From Chaetomium olivaceum (Eukaryota; Ascomycota; Sordariomycetes; Sordariales; Chaetomiaceae), in assembly GCA_039881045.1 (NCBI GenBank), contig JAYWVB010000008.1, forward strand, positions 682,001 to 746,000: a stretch of 64,000 nt of DNA. The letters are read 5' to 3'. Below are positions 46,011 to 58,818 of the stretch, in pieces; the stretch's first letter is position 1; every line of letters starts with the position of its first letter. The translations under genes were made by a program, and so were the position numbers. The notes under the pieces are model-generated. The model saw only the letters and a program-made list of their open reading frames with translations, had not been told where the DNA came from and searched no databases.

Positions 46011-47775
46011 ATGGCCCCTCCTTCGGGTCTCCATCAATCGGCCATCCCCGCCGATTTCGAGACGCCATTTCCACCGCTAGTCCGATCTTCCACCGTGCCT
46101 GCTGGCCCCAAGCTGCACCGCTCCGACCCATCGCATCTGTCCCCCGAAGACGCCTACTCGTCCTTTTCCCCTCCACGCCGCCTCGGAGGGTTCGACAGCG
46201 GGGGAAATGGTTCCGGCACAGATACACGGCCCGGGCGCACTAGGCACAAGGACACTGCTCGAAGTCGGAGCAGGAGGCGCAAGCGCTTTCAGAAGCTGCT
46301 CTGGGTGAAGCAATCGTGTAGGCAACGCCCCGCCCCCCCCCCCCCCTTTACGAGGATGCGACGCTCATACAATTATGATGATAATTTAAACAGACCCCGA
46401 TAACTACACCGACCAAGCTACCTTTCTCGAGAACCTCCAACGCAACCCCCGTGTTCGGCCTTACGATTTCTGGCCCTTAGTCGCCGACTCGACGGTCATC
46501 GTACAGCACGTCTGTTCCGTTATCATATTCGTCGTATGCTTCGTGGGTATCTTCCAGGAGCGCGTCAGCCCCGTGTCTGTAGTTGGGTGGAGCAGCTTCG
46601 CGACATTCCTCGGCTGGCTGCTGTGGGACTGGTGGGTCACAAAAGAGTCGCCGGGCGGGTCTGGGGATGAGGACGAAGATGCCAGGGCGCGAATGATACG
46701 AGATAGGCGAGCGTCCAAAGAATTCCGCCCGCCTCGACGGCAGGACTCGATGGGACTCGATCAACCGATGCTCAACGCCAGTACCGTGAGCATCTCGAGC
46801 GCATCGAACTTCCCCTCCGCCGCGAGCTCGACCTCGAACCTCCTCCAAGACCATGCCCACATGCAACGACTCTCCTCCCACCCACTAGGCGGTGGTAGCG
46901 CCTACAACAGCGGCCTGCTCGTCCCCGCCCACGCCCACTCCCGGTCTGCCAGCTCCGTCAACTCGATTGCCTCGCAGGCGAGTGCCGCCAACAGCCCTAC
47001 CACCACCGCCACGACCACGCGCCTCGGCCCGGACGGCGCGGAGCACGGCGAACCCACCCCATCCCCGATCGCCCGCAACGGGCGCGCCTACGTCCGCCTC
47101 AGCACTATCAAATCCGCCATCCTCATCTACTTCACGCTGCTGGGCCTCTCGCCGATCCTCAAGTCCCTCACGCGCTCGACCTCCTCCGACAGCATCTGGG
47201 CCATGTCCTTCTGGCTGCTCGCCCTCAACGTCTTCTTCTTCGACTACTCAGGCGGCGGCCGGGCCGGTAGCGCTCCCACGACGACGACGACGACCACCAC
47301 CACCACCACCACCACTACGACGAAGGGCGGGCACAGCAACAGCAACAGCAAACAAATGCCGGTCGCCTCACTCTCAACCAATGCCGCCCTCATGGCCTCC
47401 ACCGTGCTAGCCAGCCGGCTGCCCAGCACAGGCCAGGTCTTCAGCCTAACACTATTCAGCATCGAAGTGTTCGGCCTCTTCCCCGTGTTCCGGCAGTACG
47501 CGCGGCGCCGCAGCTGGCGTTACCACGTCGTGCTGACCGTGCTGCTCGTGCTGGGAGCGGGGGCCGGTGTTGGTATGATCTTGGGCGACGAGCGCGGCTG
47601 GCCGTGGAAGAAGGGTTTGCTGGGCATGGTGGTGGGGTGTCTGATTGCGGCGCTGGCTATGGGCGGGTGCAGCTGGTGGTTGATTGGGCTGCAGAAGTAT
47701 AAGAATGAGATTTATGGGCCGTGGGATCCGGCGAGGCCGATTATTATCAGCCGGAGGCATTGGGATGATGATTAG
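46011..47775 (+). CDS. GPI2: GPI2/PIG-C subunit of GPI-N-acetylglucosaminyltransferase
   Basis: Subunit of the ER enzyme that adds GlcNAc to phosphatidylinositol, the first step of GPI-anchor synthesis. Exons 46011-46317 and 46394-47775, 562 residues, unbroken. A basic disordered N-terminus leads into the family signature spanning the intron: LLWVKQSYPDNYTDQATFLENLQ. RPYDFWPLVADSTVIVQHVC and VGIFQERVSPVSVVGWSSFATF follow, the first membrane helices. A Ser/Ala/His-rich loop (about 200-310) separates them from later helices (IKSAILIYFTLLGLSPILKSLT; MSFWLLALNVFFFDYSGG; VVLTVLLVLGAGAGVGMILG; MVVGCLIAALAMGGCSWWLIG). A 15-residue Thr run from ACG/ACC repeats sits in a loop. The tail QKYKNEIYGPWDPARPII is typical. 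Confidence 0.94.
46333..46346. repeat. poly(C) run, 14 nt, in the GPI2 intron
   Basis: Uninterrupted C tract within the 76-nt GPI2 intron, between donor GTAGGC and the ATAATTTAAACAG acceptor region. It could make splicing or assembly of this intron unreliable. Confidence 0.85.
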
Positions 47776-49990
47776 GGGTGGGTGGTTGGGTAGTTTGGTT
47801 TTCTAATATAATGGTCTTGCTTGAACGCTGTTCTTGGTGTACATGACTGCTTCTGTGACTCCGTTGCTTAGCACTGTTGGCTCCGTTCTCTTTTGCACCC
47901 TGTGTATTATCTCGTCTTGATACAGTGATTGTCGAAAAACAACCGGGTGTGCCCCCAATTTAGTATTAATTTGTAGGGGAAGATTGAGGTCAACTGCATG
48001 CTATTATGCGCTGCTTGCCTGTCTAGCAAACAAGGAAAAGAAAGAAGGGAAAACACGGGAAGAAAGAAACCGGTCAAGCAAAACCTCCCTCTTAACCATC
48101 CGTATTTTCCCAGTACCATCGGGTTTGATGTTTCGTAAATGGGGAGTGACGGGGCGACTTCGACCTTATTTGTGTCCGTTGCTGGGGAAATGACTTTAAC
48201 GCACGCATAAACCACGATCAGTCAAGAATCTTCTGCTCGAGCCCAACTCCGGTCCGCCTCACTTGAGGTCTTTACCCCCAGTACCCTCAGCCCACCAGCG
48301 TCGAAAGGGAACTCAGAACGCGAGGACAGACCATACCCCAGGGCGCGCGCTCCCAGAGCCATAGTTACCATGGGAGCGACTACCGCCGGGCTTACACGCT
48401 GTTTGGTCATCACGGTTCCCGCTGGTTGCATCATCCTCTAGTGCAGTTTTGCATGTCGTCTATTAGTGCAATGCGTTTATGCCATCGGACCTTCCATGTA
48501 GTCTCATGGCATGCCCTCAGTGCCCTCTAAAGCCCCCGGAAACCCACTTGTCAGAGCGTACTGACTGGATAGTTAGGCACTCTGTTGTCAAGATCAGTTA
48601 GCTTTTGTGTTCCTCTTCTATCTCGTTTGGAGGAGAAGCGGGCTGGGAAGGAAAGAAGGGGATGATGGAAACCCGCTCCGCACCGCGGTCTATCGAATTT
48701 CGCATTGCGAACGAAGGAGAAAACCACGCATCCAGTTTCCCGCGTACTTTTGTCAGTAAGAAATCAACGAGACTGACCTGTTTGATGAAATGCCTGAGGA
48801 TAATTCCCCAAGCTGATGATGAGCATCCGATGCGTTGACGGTTGGGGTGCTACGCCTCGCATGCGGATTGTGGAAAGAGGAGAAGTTCAGATGGATTGGG
48901 AGAAATGACAGGCCCCATCTTATAGCCAGAGTACTCGGGCCCCTGCGTGACCGAGGGAAAGAGGCCGGCCACCACTTCTCACATCTGTTGTCAGTTGACG
49001 TGCCCCTCTTGTGCCAACTTGTAATGGCCATGGGATGCCTGGTGGTTGAGGCAGCCCCTGGTTCGTAACCAGGAGACTTAAGGTCCGGACGGTTTCTCCG
49101 TCCCATCATTTTCAGGTGAAATAATGGGTTCTGCTGCGAGTTTCCGGCACTTCTTCCACTTGCTCTAGTCATCGTATCGGTAGCATAAGTAGCATATCTA
49201 AACGAAGAGCTACGTCATCCTCCGTTTCGGTTCGAGGACACGGCCGTACCTTCCTTCTAAGGAGGCAACACTACGAACGAAACCGCCCTGGGGAGTGTGC
49301 ACCGGAAGAAAAGCCGAATACTCAACTCTGAAGGGAGTAGCACTCTTGATAGATGCTTATCACCCGGTATCATGTTCGAGCCTGAATTTATCTGAAGTCT
49401 CATCCACGACAATCCCACAGGGCACTTTTCACATAACCTCCCGTATCTCGCCGTTCTTAAACGGAGCCTCGCAGCAATATAGTACTCGGATTATTGAAGT
49501 ATACAATACACAGGGCTTCCCCCGCCGTTCCAATGTCGAACCCACATCAAAGGACAACCTGAAGGGGCAGAGGTCGACGGATGTATCATCCAATGGCTTA
49601 TCCCTCTACCCACTACTCATCAAAGTCCGATGCATAGGCTTTCACCAAGCAAACTAACAATTGCCCTACGAGCTGTCATTGTCTCATGCATATCTTGCTC
49701 GACATCCATGGATCTACCACTCGCCAACCGCCCCGAGTTCCCAAACCTCGCCAACTCTTTGAACAGCACCAGCTAGCACACCTACCTACTAAGCAAGGTT
49801 CATACCAACGGATAACAACACTAACGACGAAACCAAAATTGAAGTCACACACTGGGCTGCAAGATAGGAACCTTCGCAGGGCAAGACTTTCGGGGTGAAG
49901 TTCAGCTTCCCGATTAGGAAGGTTGCGCTAGGACAGAGCTCGCTTGGATAAGGTCTCCCTTCGACAACCCCTATCACCAAATCCACACCA
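47776..49990. other. gene-free stretch
   Basis: Between the GPI2 3' end and tRNA-Gly. Contains one tRNA-like but imperfect cloverleaf at about 49030-49106 that I do not accept as a gene. No conserved coding sequence was recognised. Confidence 0.5.
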
Positions 49991-50061
49991 GCGTCAGTGG
50001 TTTAGTGGTAAAATCCATCGTTGCCATCGATGGGCCCCGCGTTCGATTCGCGGCTGACGCA
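49991..50061 (+). tRNA. tRNA-Gly (anticodon GCC)
   Basis: Full cloverleaf of 71 nt without intron. The acceptor stem is GCGTCAG/CTGACGC with A discriminator. The D-arm carries the A box (TGGTTTAGTGG). The anticodon stem-loop is CATCG-TTGCCAT-CGATG with GCC in the loop. The T-arm CCGCG-TTCGATT-CGCGG holds the B box. CCA is not encoded, as expected in eukaryotes. Confidence 0.95.
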
Positions 50062-50066
50062 TTATC

Positions 50067-50070
50067 TTTT
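50067..50070 (+). terminator. RNA polymerase III terminator of tRNA-Gly
   Basis: TTTT run starting six bases past the tRNA 3' end, as expected for Pol III termination. Confidence 0.75.
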
Positions 50071-50723
50071 CTCGGTCCTTCCAAAGGATCGCAGCATTTT
50101 TGCTTCTCATCGCAAACCAGAGGATCACCAGGTTCACTCAGCAGAAGAAAATCATTGATGGTCTGTGATCAATGGGAGGTCATAATCTACCTCGAATCTC
50201 ATATCATAATCTCGGCCATTGGGCCACTTGCATACCAAAACGCCACGCCCAAGTAACAAACACCATCAACAGGCCAGATCGGTTGAAGAGAAAACGCAAA
50301 TCGTGGAATCACCATATCAGAAAGCCAAGCGCCCTGTTCTCCAGCACCCACCCGACTGAACGAACAGACAACCCATGGAATAAGGCAGGGCCAAAAGATA
50401 TGAAAGAAATACGACAAGACCAAAACCCAAGCCGCTCCGCTCCGCTCTGCTCCACGCTGACTAGCCACCGCTTGCTTTGCTTCAACCGAATTTCCAAGCA
50501 ACATCACCTCCCGCTCAACACAGTTCCCATCTGAATCCCGCAAATCGACGACTACCACCAACCCCGAATTAACCGCTCTGCCACCCAATCCTTATCATTG
50601 TCATCGTCAACAACATCAACATCATCCATCCCCATTCCACCCCGTCCCATCCCATTCTACCCTAACCCCATCATTTGCCATGCCCCATCCCCATTCCCTT
50701 CCAATCTTCCCCCTCCCGCCAGT
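50071..50723. other. short gene-free stretch after tRNA-Gly
   Basis: 3' flank of the RhoGEF gene. AT-rich, with a CCATTCCACCCC-type pyrimidine tract near 50620-50700; nothing else recognised. Confidence 0.5.
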
Positions 50724-53700
50724 CTACTCCGCATGCCCATCATTCAGCAACATCTCCAGCACGATCTGCCCGCCCGGAATTTCCGGATGACTCATGCAGA
50801 TCTTGACCGTCCCCTTCGAGTCCTGCTGCGCAGGCGGCTGCAGGCCCGCCTGTGCCCCCGACCCTGTCGGCCCGCGGAACCCATAATCCAGACATCTCAC
50901 ATCGCGGCCCGCAATGATCTGGCGGAGCCGGCCATTCTCTGCGTTGCGCACCTCGACGTAGTCGTCGTTGAAGAGCAGCAGGTACTGGCCGAACATGGTG
51001 GCGGCCTTGGCCTTGCGCTGCTTGCCCGAGTACTCCATGATGAGGGTGCGGCTGATCTCGCCGTGCTTGTCGACGTAGACGGCGCAGTCGCCGTAGGTGA
51101 GCAGGAATTCTTGGTCGTTGAGCTTGAACATGCCCAGCGGGTGCGGCTCCTTGATGCGCGACGCGATGTTGGCGATGGCTGGTTGGCTGAGGTCGCGCGG
51201 GATGGATTGCGTGACTTTCTTGTCGAGCGTGAGCAGCTCGAAGCCCTTGGACGTTGCCACGGCGATGTAGTTCTGGAAGAGATTCAGCGAGAAGCAGTCG
51301 GTCGGGATGTAGAAGGCGTCGTAGTCGCGGAAGGACTCGGTCGCTCCAGCACCCGCCCTGCGGCTGCTGAAGAGGCGAGATCGCTTCTCTGTCGCCTTCT
51401 GGAACACCGGCTCGAGCACTTTAAAGGTGTTGTGCATGCCCTCTTTGCGCTTGTAGAACAAAAGCATCCGGTCCTTCATACGGGCCGTAGCAAAAAATGC
51501 AACGTCCTTGGCAAGACGCTGTGGCGCCCGGCGCGGATTGTCGTGGGACGGCGCGGCGAAGTTGGATACCGGCGCAATCACGTCGAGCGGATACGAGATC
51601 AGCGACCGGTCTGCGATGAGGAGACAGACAGAAAACTCCTCCAAGACGGCAATCTGCGTGACCTTGCTAATCTGGACAGACCTCACCCATCCCCGCGCGT
51701 TCGAAACCTCGGATATGTAGACGCCGTAGTCGGTGCCGATGGCGATGAGCGACTTTCCGAACGACGTGAAAGCACAGGCGCAGTTCACCGTTGCTCGCGA
51801 GACCGGCGGCGGGCCCCTCCCTGGCCCATGAGTCTGTTCCATCTCCCGAATCGCTCTGTCCAAAGGTGTGCCCCTGATGGACACGCTGGGTTGCCTTCCT
51901 AGCGGCGACGCCGAATCGTACGCAAAGGCACAGTCCGAAATCACGCGTAGCCGGAACGGCTCAGCATTCTGGGCATGGAGCGCTCTAGCGTGCCTGGTCT
52001 TGGCTTCGATGATGGCCGAACACCAAGTGGCCCGTTCTTGGGCCGTCGATGCATAAAGCGTGTAGATCTCGTGACCGAGATGCTTGATCCTGAATGGATA
52101 GATAATCTTTCCGTCGTCTGCGGTAACAGACGTGAGCCGGGACACTGTGTTGAGCGAGGCTATAGATGAGCCGGTTGCCGTGTGCTCAAGTCCGGGCCGC
52201 TCCCCGTTAGAGGCCACCTTATTGAGCTGTGTCCCTGAGCCAGTTGTCGCCGTGGTCCTCGTCAAGGGAGCTGTCAAACTCTTCTGTTTCGCAACGGGGT
52301 CGTCATTCAGACTCTCGAGGAAGAGCAATGGCATGGGAATCGGCTAGATTTAAAGTCAGCATCATGAAACAACCAATTAGTGTGACAGTGACGTACCTCC
52401 TTAGAAACATCGTATTTCTTATCGCTCCTTCCGTCCTTCGAAGGGACGGCCTTGGACAGGATGAAGTAATGATCAAAAAGCAGGGCATGGGTGTCGACCC
52501 AGCGGACACCTTTCGATCCCTGCCGCTGGAGGTCGCCCTGCTTGAGCAGTTCTCGCCCGAGGTGGTCGAGATTCAGGACAGACTGGAAGCCGGGCCGCAA
52601 GACCAGCATCGATTGGAGTTCGAGCAACTCGACCTTCCTTGTCATCTCGGCCACCTTCTCGTCGCACTCGTGCGTGACCTTTTTGATCTCTTCCAAAGCC
52701 CTCTCGAGGTTAGTTTTCTCCTCGCTCTCCTCTGGCATGTTCTTCTTAACCGTCTCGAGGAGGAGGCCGTATCTCTGAAGCCTGGTGATGGGTGCCTTCA
52801 CAAACGTGGTCCACTCTAGACGCTTAGACCGTTTGTGATCGCGGACAACATCGAGGAATTGGCGGAAGAGCAGATTTCGCGACGCCTCTTTCCTAACAAG
52901 ATACGAGGCATATGGGAACGATGAGCAGTACTCGACGTAGATCGGCCTAGCTTTCCGAATCCACTCCCTGAACAGGTCGCTGAACCCGACGATCCACGGG
53001 CCTTGCTCCTGCTGCCGGTATTTAAGCTGAGCGAGCAGGTGCTCCTTGTTAATTTGCTGGACAGCATCCACCCTGCCGAATACCGCGTCGAGGAATTTAT
53101 CCATCCGATTCGCCGCGATGATGGGGGGCTGCCAGGCTCGGAGCCAGTCGCGATACAGCAACCGGAGCACATCGAGCTGGCCCATGTAGTCCTCCTCGCC
53201 TGTGACGATCTCGTGCAGCACGTTCTGCCGTTCGACCTCCTTCTTGTGCTTCGACTTGATGTCATCCTTGGTCACACCGTGGAAGGTAGCCCAGTCCAAA
53301 ACCACGACGTCCTCCTCAGACATCATGTTGTCCAGGTTAGCCTTCTTGAGTGTCCTACCGCAGTGATGCGAGTAGCATCTCACCGGGATGCCATTGTCGT
53401 GCAGCCTGGGCGCGATACCCTCGTCCTCGTGCAACTTAGGCGCAAAGCACCCGGAGCCGGTGAGCTGCCACAACACACCCGAGAGCTGCCCTGTCCCGAA
53501 CTTGACCCATTCTTCCTCGGGTATCAAGATGCCGGCTGAGAACATGGAATCGACCACCTTGGCGCTCAGCAGTTCCGCGTCGGCGACGTTCATTGTCGGC
53601 ACTTTGGCGCAGAAGAGTTTGAGAACACCTTCCTCTATCGTTTTCCTCTTTAGGTCCGGTTCGCCCTCTGCCATCTCACGAATCCAGGAGGTGATGCCAC

Positions 53701-56092
53701 TGAGAGCCCACGGTTCTGCACAGCGCTTGATATCCGCAGCTGTGAGTTTCGAAGGCACGAACTTCTTTCTCCTACCGGTCGGTAGTGTGATCATGTCATA
53801 GGCGGCCATCGACGACGGTGTCCCTGCTTCATAGCCCTCATATGGTGTCGTCGCCCCCTGCTGATACGCTTGTGCTTGTGGCTGGGACATGTGTTTCGTC
53901 GCTCGCCTGCGCTCCTCAGCAGCGTCTGTTCGGGACCGGGCCGGTGCCTGAATTGGGGGAGTGTTGCTGTGACTCGACAGCGATATTGACCTCTCAACTT
54001 GCTGCTGCTGGGTGAGGTTCTGCTCGTGGCGGGCTTCCGGAGTATCCGGAGGGTATGGGAGTCTCGAGTCTGCGCTCAGGGAGTGGTTGTGTTGATAGTT
54101 GGACCTGACTGATGGTTGGGGGGATAGTTGTGAGTTGCCGTCTGGGGTCTGAGGAGGGAGGGCGGGCAACGGGCGGCTGGAGAGGCCAGGGTGCCAGAAC
54201 ATTTGATCGTAGGGGTAGTCCTCTTTGGAAGGAGAATCACTCCCGCTATGTCGCGAATGTAGAGACACTCGCTCATCGCCGTCATCAAAGCTAAGACGAT
54301 GAGTTTGAGGCGGGAGGAGACCGCCGGTACCCCCATAATCGACCGACACATCAGAAAATGGAGGATGCTCGGCACTATGACCCTGGGGTGTTGGCAGCGG
54401 ACGAGGAGCGTCTTGGCTGTGGGAGGTTGTGGGCGGAGAGCCGAGCTCGTTGCCATAATGCAGGTTTCCAGCGTACCCACCTCCGTACATAGCAAGGTCC
54501 ATCGTGCCGCCGTAATCGCTGTCTGTACCCGGCTGCTCCTCCGGCGGCGGGGGAAGTGGAGAGGGGGCTTGCGAGTATTGTTGGAGTTGCTGCTGGGGGG
54601 GTTGTTGGGGCGGTGGCGGCTGCTGCTGTGGCTCCTGGGTTTGTTGCTGAAGCTGCTGCGCTGGGGCGAGAGGCTCCATGTATGCCGGGAAAGTTATGCC
54701 GCCGAATCTACGGTCATCCATATCATCCTGCATGGCTAGCAGGCCGGCTGCGCCCTCGGGATCGCTCTCCTCGGAATCCCAGGTATAGGTGGTGTTAGTC
54801 GAAGCCCCGGTGTTATTCATGGCGGAAGAAGCATTTGATGGGTATCGATTCACGCCGGGGTCGGAGGTAGTTCTCGATGAGGTCGAGTTGTACCGCTGGG
54901 CCTTGCCCAGAATATCATCTGATGCGGTGCCATTGGCGGGCTGGGGGCGTTGTGAGTGTGGGGATACTCCCAAGTCCGAGACGATGTCCTGGATCAGGGT
55001 GTCTTGCGTGACTTGGAAATCATCCTCGCCGCCACCATTGACCCCCCAATCTGGCTCCTCTGGTAAGTCGTCCATCGGGCGACTGGGAAGCGGCGCGTTC
55101 GTCGGATGTCTGGAGATTTGAGGAGAGGCTTGAGAGCGGCTCGGTGGGGATGGCATCGGCGACGGCTGCGAACCAGATCGAGACACCCGGTTGGAGAAAG
55201 AATTCGGGTCAGGCGAATAGTTGGGACCGACGGGAATCTGGGAATGCACAGGATACGGCACATGCGAGCTCGGTGCGGCCGTTACGCCATTGCCGGCATA
55301 CCCTGCGCCCGAGTACTGCTGGGCACCATAACCTGCCAAATAAGACGGTTCGTATTGTGGCGCGACGGGGGGCTGCGCTGCAGTCGGCGCATATTGCGGA
55401 CTATGCAATGCTGGCTCGTAGCGTTGCGGAGCCGAAGGTGTCGTCGCCGAAGAAGGTTGCGACCCGCCGTAAGTTGAAGACGGGGGGGCGACGTAGGCCG
55501 TAGATACGTGAGGGACGGGAGGCGTGTTGTAGTTGCCGTAGCCGTAGTTAGTATACCCAGCAACGGTGGAATGCCTTTGGGGCACTGCCGCGTTGGTGTT
55601 TGCATATGCCGCTGGATTGTACGCCTGTGGCGTGTAGTTCGTTGGAGGCGCGGCATATGTCGGGCTCGACGGCGTGTGCCTCAAGTTCTGGGCGGGGTGG
55701 TATGGCAGTGAGGCCGACTGCGAGCGAGCGAAGGTCTGAGGGTTGTATGTCGAATGTGACGGCGGCGGCGGCGGGACCTGAACCTGGTATTGCCGTTGGT
55801 AGCTGGCTGCTGCTGCATTCTGGGGAATGTAACTTGCTCGGTTCCCGGCTGAGTGGTTCTCGGCGGTAGGGCTGGTTATGAAGAGCTCCTCGTCGGCCCT
55901 ACCTGAGCTTACCGCCGTATATAGCTGCTGCGGCCTGGCAGCAGGCTGCTCGAAGAAGTTTGCGTCGTCGCCGCTGTTGAAACTCGGGCGTCGCGCGGGA
56001 TATCCGGCGGGCTCCTGCGGGGGAGGGGCGACGGGATATTGCGCTGGCGGCACATGGCCGTAACGACGCGACTCATCGCTGCGAAATGACAT
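50724..56092 (-). CDS. ROM2: Rom2-type Rho1 guanine-nucleotide exchange factor (DEP-DH-PH-CNH)
   Basis: Activates Rho1 at the plasma membrane in the cell-wall-integrity pathway. Exons 56092-52397 and 52343-50724, 1771 residues, unbroken. The N-terminal 760 residues are disordered, rich in Pro/Gln/Ser/Tyr, with a Gln-rich stretch at about 475-510. A DEP domain spans about 775-905 (KRCAEPWALSGITSWIREM to GVLWQLTGSGCF). The DH (RhoGEF) domain at about 955-1150 includes IVTGEEDYMGQLDVL and the last conserved helix KAPITRLQRYGLLLE. A PH domain (about 1165-1350) is interrupted by the intron and ends with FRIKHLGHEIYTLYAST. A CNH domain (about 1415-1735) starts VNCACAFTSFGKSLIAIGTDYGVYI. Domain order matches yeast Rom1/Rom2. 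The first exon is one uninterrupted 3.7 kb frame, notable beside the broken neighbours. Confidence 0.95.
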
Positions 56093-57949
56093 ATCGCTCT
56101 GGCTGGGTGGGGGCCGCAGAGAACCGTGCTCTGCAGGGGGAGAAGAGGCGCTTCACGAGGGCGGCGATAGGGCGCGCGGGGTGTCGTAGTTTAGGTTGTC
56201 GATCGTGGAATGTCGGTACTTTGTAGTCAGAAGTCGCCGCGCCGGGGATGGGGTCGCGTGGAACCAAGACGGCTCAAAAATCAATCGCCCGCCTCATGCG
56301 CAACCCTTCGCCGAGACAATGAGCACTATGAACACGTTGTGCGCTTGCTCTAAAGACCCTTCAAGACATGGGGCCGGTTTTCGCCGTTGAAGGTGGAAGC
56401 GAGGGTGAGTGTGGGTGTTGCTGTTGCAGGGTCGAGTGGAGCACGAATGGACCCAAGCAACGCCTTGTTTCAGACCCTATGAAGACCTGAAGGATGTCTC
56501 TTTGACGGGCTTTCTCGGACAAAGTTCGTATTTCACTTTATCGGGCACCCGCGCTGTTTGTGAAGGCGCCAAAGGCGCGGCGCTATACGATTTAATTTGA
56601 AGCAGATAGTGTCGTCTTGGTATCGTCAGGGTTTCTTGTTGGTTTTGCTGCTTGCAATTTCGAACCTCGAGACTCGAGCGGGTGGGAAAGCCCAACCTCA
56701 GTGACGGCCAAGCCACACCTTCCTCGCTGGGCAAGGCGAACTGGGGCCCCGCGCGCTAGAGCCATCCTGGCCAAACAGCACGACACAGCAACATGGAGGC
56801 AGAAACAGCCAAGGCGCCAACCGAACAGGGCGACCGACAGGGCAGCACGGCAGTACAGTTCGAGCACGGGGAGCTTTCAGGTTGCCAGTGGGGCTTTTTG
56901 TTCTCAAATGGAACGGAACAACAAAACAAAAAGAAAAAGTCACAGGGTTTTAATGCGGTAGATTTCTGTTGTTCTCCGGGAGCCGTCAAACTGAGGTCAT
57001 TCCATTGTTGAGCCTTTCTTGATGAGCTGGCTTACTCGTCTTACACAGTATAAATCGGCCCAAGCGTTGTTTGTTGGCGGCCCGAAGTCTTTGGATCATG
57101 GCAACGTGCAGCAGCTTCCACGGCTGTTGATTGTTGGCCTTTGTGTAATATGTACTGTGTAACAACCTCCGCAATACTCATGGCCGCTCAAGGGCTCACG
57201 ACCTGTCCATTACAACGAGGGCCAAAACAGAATGTGTGAAAAAAATCTACTTACATTGTGGATCGTGCGACGAGGACAAGAACACAATGAGGATGAGGTA
57301 TCTTATCTGAGCAAGGCCGGAAAATGGTACCCACGATACACCAAGTCTTCAATCCTTATCCATACCAAGCTTCCGATGTCCTCCAGACAGCAGCACGGGG
57401 CCATCGGTATCTCGTGGCTCTGCTCATTAGGTACCTACCATATACCGGCACCGGACACAGTACAATGGAAGAAGCATCTGATAGGTATCCATGCCACTTT
57501 GTTTTTTTTGAGGAGTGGGTCCTGTCGGCCAGATAGACATCCTAGAAACATACAAAACCGTTCGGACGGGTGTTGATAGTTTATACCCACAACCCTGTCA
57601 AAGGAATGTTTATGCGGGCCGGCGAGACATGAAGGGTTTCGCCTTTTCTTTTATGTTCCTGGTGCCACGCTCTTCATGACGGCATGGGATTGCGATGACG
57701 GCATATGCAATGCGGGGTCATCGAGCTCGGCGGTCCGGCGAATCTTTCGCTCATAGTTCCTGCCCCACCCCCTAACAGCGAGTGGCCCTCGGAGTCCGAG
57801 TCCATAGGGGAAGCTTTATCAGCAGCTCTTCCCAAACATTTCCACTCCGCTCTGCCAAATACCTCGCTCACGATCTCGACGATTCTTCTGCCAAGTCAAA
57901 CCAGCTATACCCGTTTAAATCCAACTTCAACCCACAAACTACCGCTACA
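56093..57949. other. divergent promoter region of RhoGEF and SOD1
   Basis: No gene recognised. A stress-response-like CCCCT (57769-57773) and a CATTTCCACTCC stretch lie within 200 nt of the SOD1 start. Both are weak sites inferred from sequence only. Confidence 0.45.
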
Positions 57950-58818
57950 ATGGTTAAGGCTGGTAAGTTCAAGGCTGCTTAGATTACCCCGCCATCCGGG
58001 GCACCCGCCCCACGACTTGGGAGAGCGCATCTGGGATGGGAGGGGTTAGGAGCTCAATCAGCTTCAACTTGCAACCTTGATGGGCACTTTATCATCACAC
58101 GGACACCAACCGGGTCCCTGAGGCACTGGACCCTGCATAGAACTGGGTCACTAAATCCAGCCAATGCTAACATGCGCATGTTTAGTTGCTGTCGTCCGCG
58201 GTGACTCCAAGGTCTCGGGCTCCGTCATTTTCGAGCAGGAGTCTGAGTCCTCCCCTACCACTGTCACCTGGGACATCACCGGCCATGACGCCAACGCCAA
58301 GCGTGGCATGCACATCCACACCTTTGGTGACAACACCAACGGCTGCACCTCGGCTGGCCCGCATTGTATGTGCCCCTGGCAGTCTTTGAATTGTCCAATC
58401 CTTTGCTAGGACCTGAACTAATGCTGAACCTTCCCACAGTCCCCCATGGCAAGACCCACGGCGCCCCGGTCGACGAGAACCGTCACGTTGGTGACCTCGG
58501 AAACATCGAGACGGACGCTCAGGGTAACTCCAAGGGCTCCGTGACCGACAAGCACATCAAGATCATTGGCCCCGAGAGCGTCATTGGCGTATGTCCCAGG
58601 CAAACTAGCATACTGAGAGTCGAGTACTGACGTTAACTAGCGCACTGTCGTTGTCCACGCTGGCACTGATGACCTCGGCAAGGGAGGCAACGAGGAGTCC
58701 CTCAAGACCGGCAACGCCGGCCCGCGCCCTGCTTGCGGTAAGATGCTCTTTCCCCTTGCCTATGCTAAAGGTCGAACGCTAACAGAAACTATCAGGTGTC
58801 ATTGGCATCTCGCAGTAA
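57950..58818 (+). CDS. SOD1: Cu/Zn superoxide dismutase
   Basis: Cytosolic enzyme disproportionating superoxide to oxygen and peroxide. Five exons: 57950-57962, 58186-58365, 58440-58588, 58641-58737 and 58796-58818, 153 residues. Copper ligands: GMHIHTFGD (two His), GPH (shared His) and VVVHAGTDDLG. Zinc ligands: HGAPVDENRHVGDLGN (two His and Asp). Disulphide Cys are in NGCTSAGPH and RPACGVIGIS. The first exon encodes only MVKA plus one base. Most homologues have FNPHGKTHG after the bridging His; here exon 3 gives FPHGKTHG, one residue short (the Asn), either a real deletion or a three-base assembly loss. Splice sites are otherwise canonical. Confidence 0.95.

Noticed and set aside
49030..49106. 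tRNA-like cloverleaf with CCTGG-TTCGTAA-CCAGG anticodon arm and a following TTTT
   Set aside because: The acceptor pairing is only six bases, four bases separate the D and anticodon stems, and the T-loop lacks TTCRANN. It is probably chance or a very degraded tRNA.
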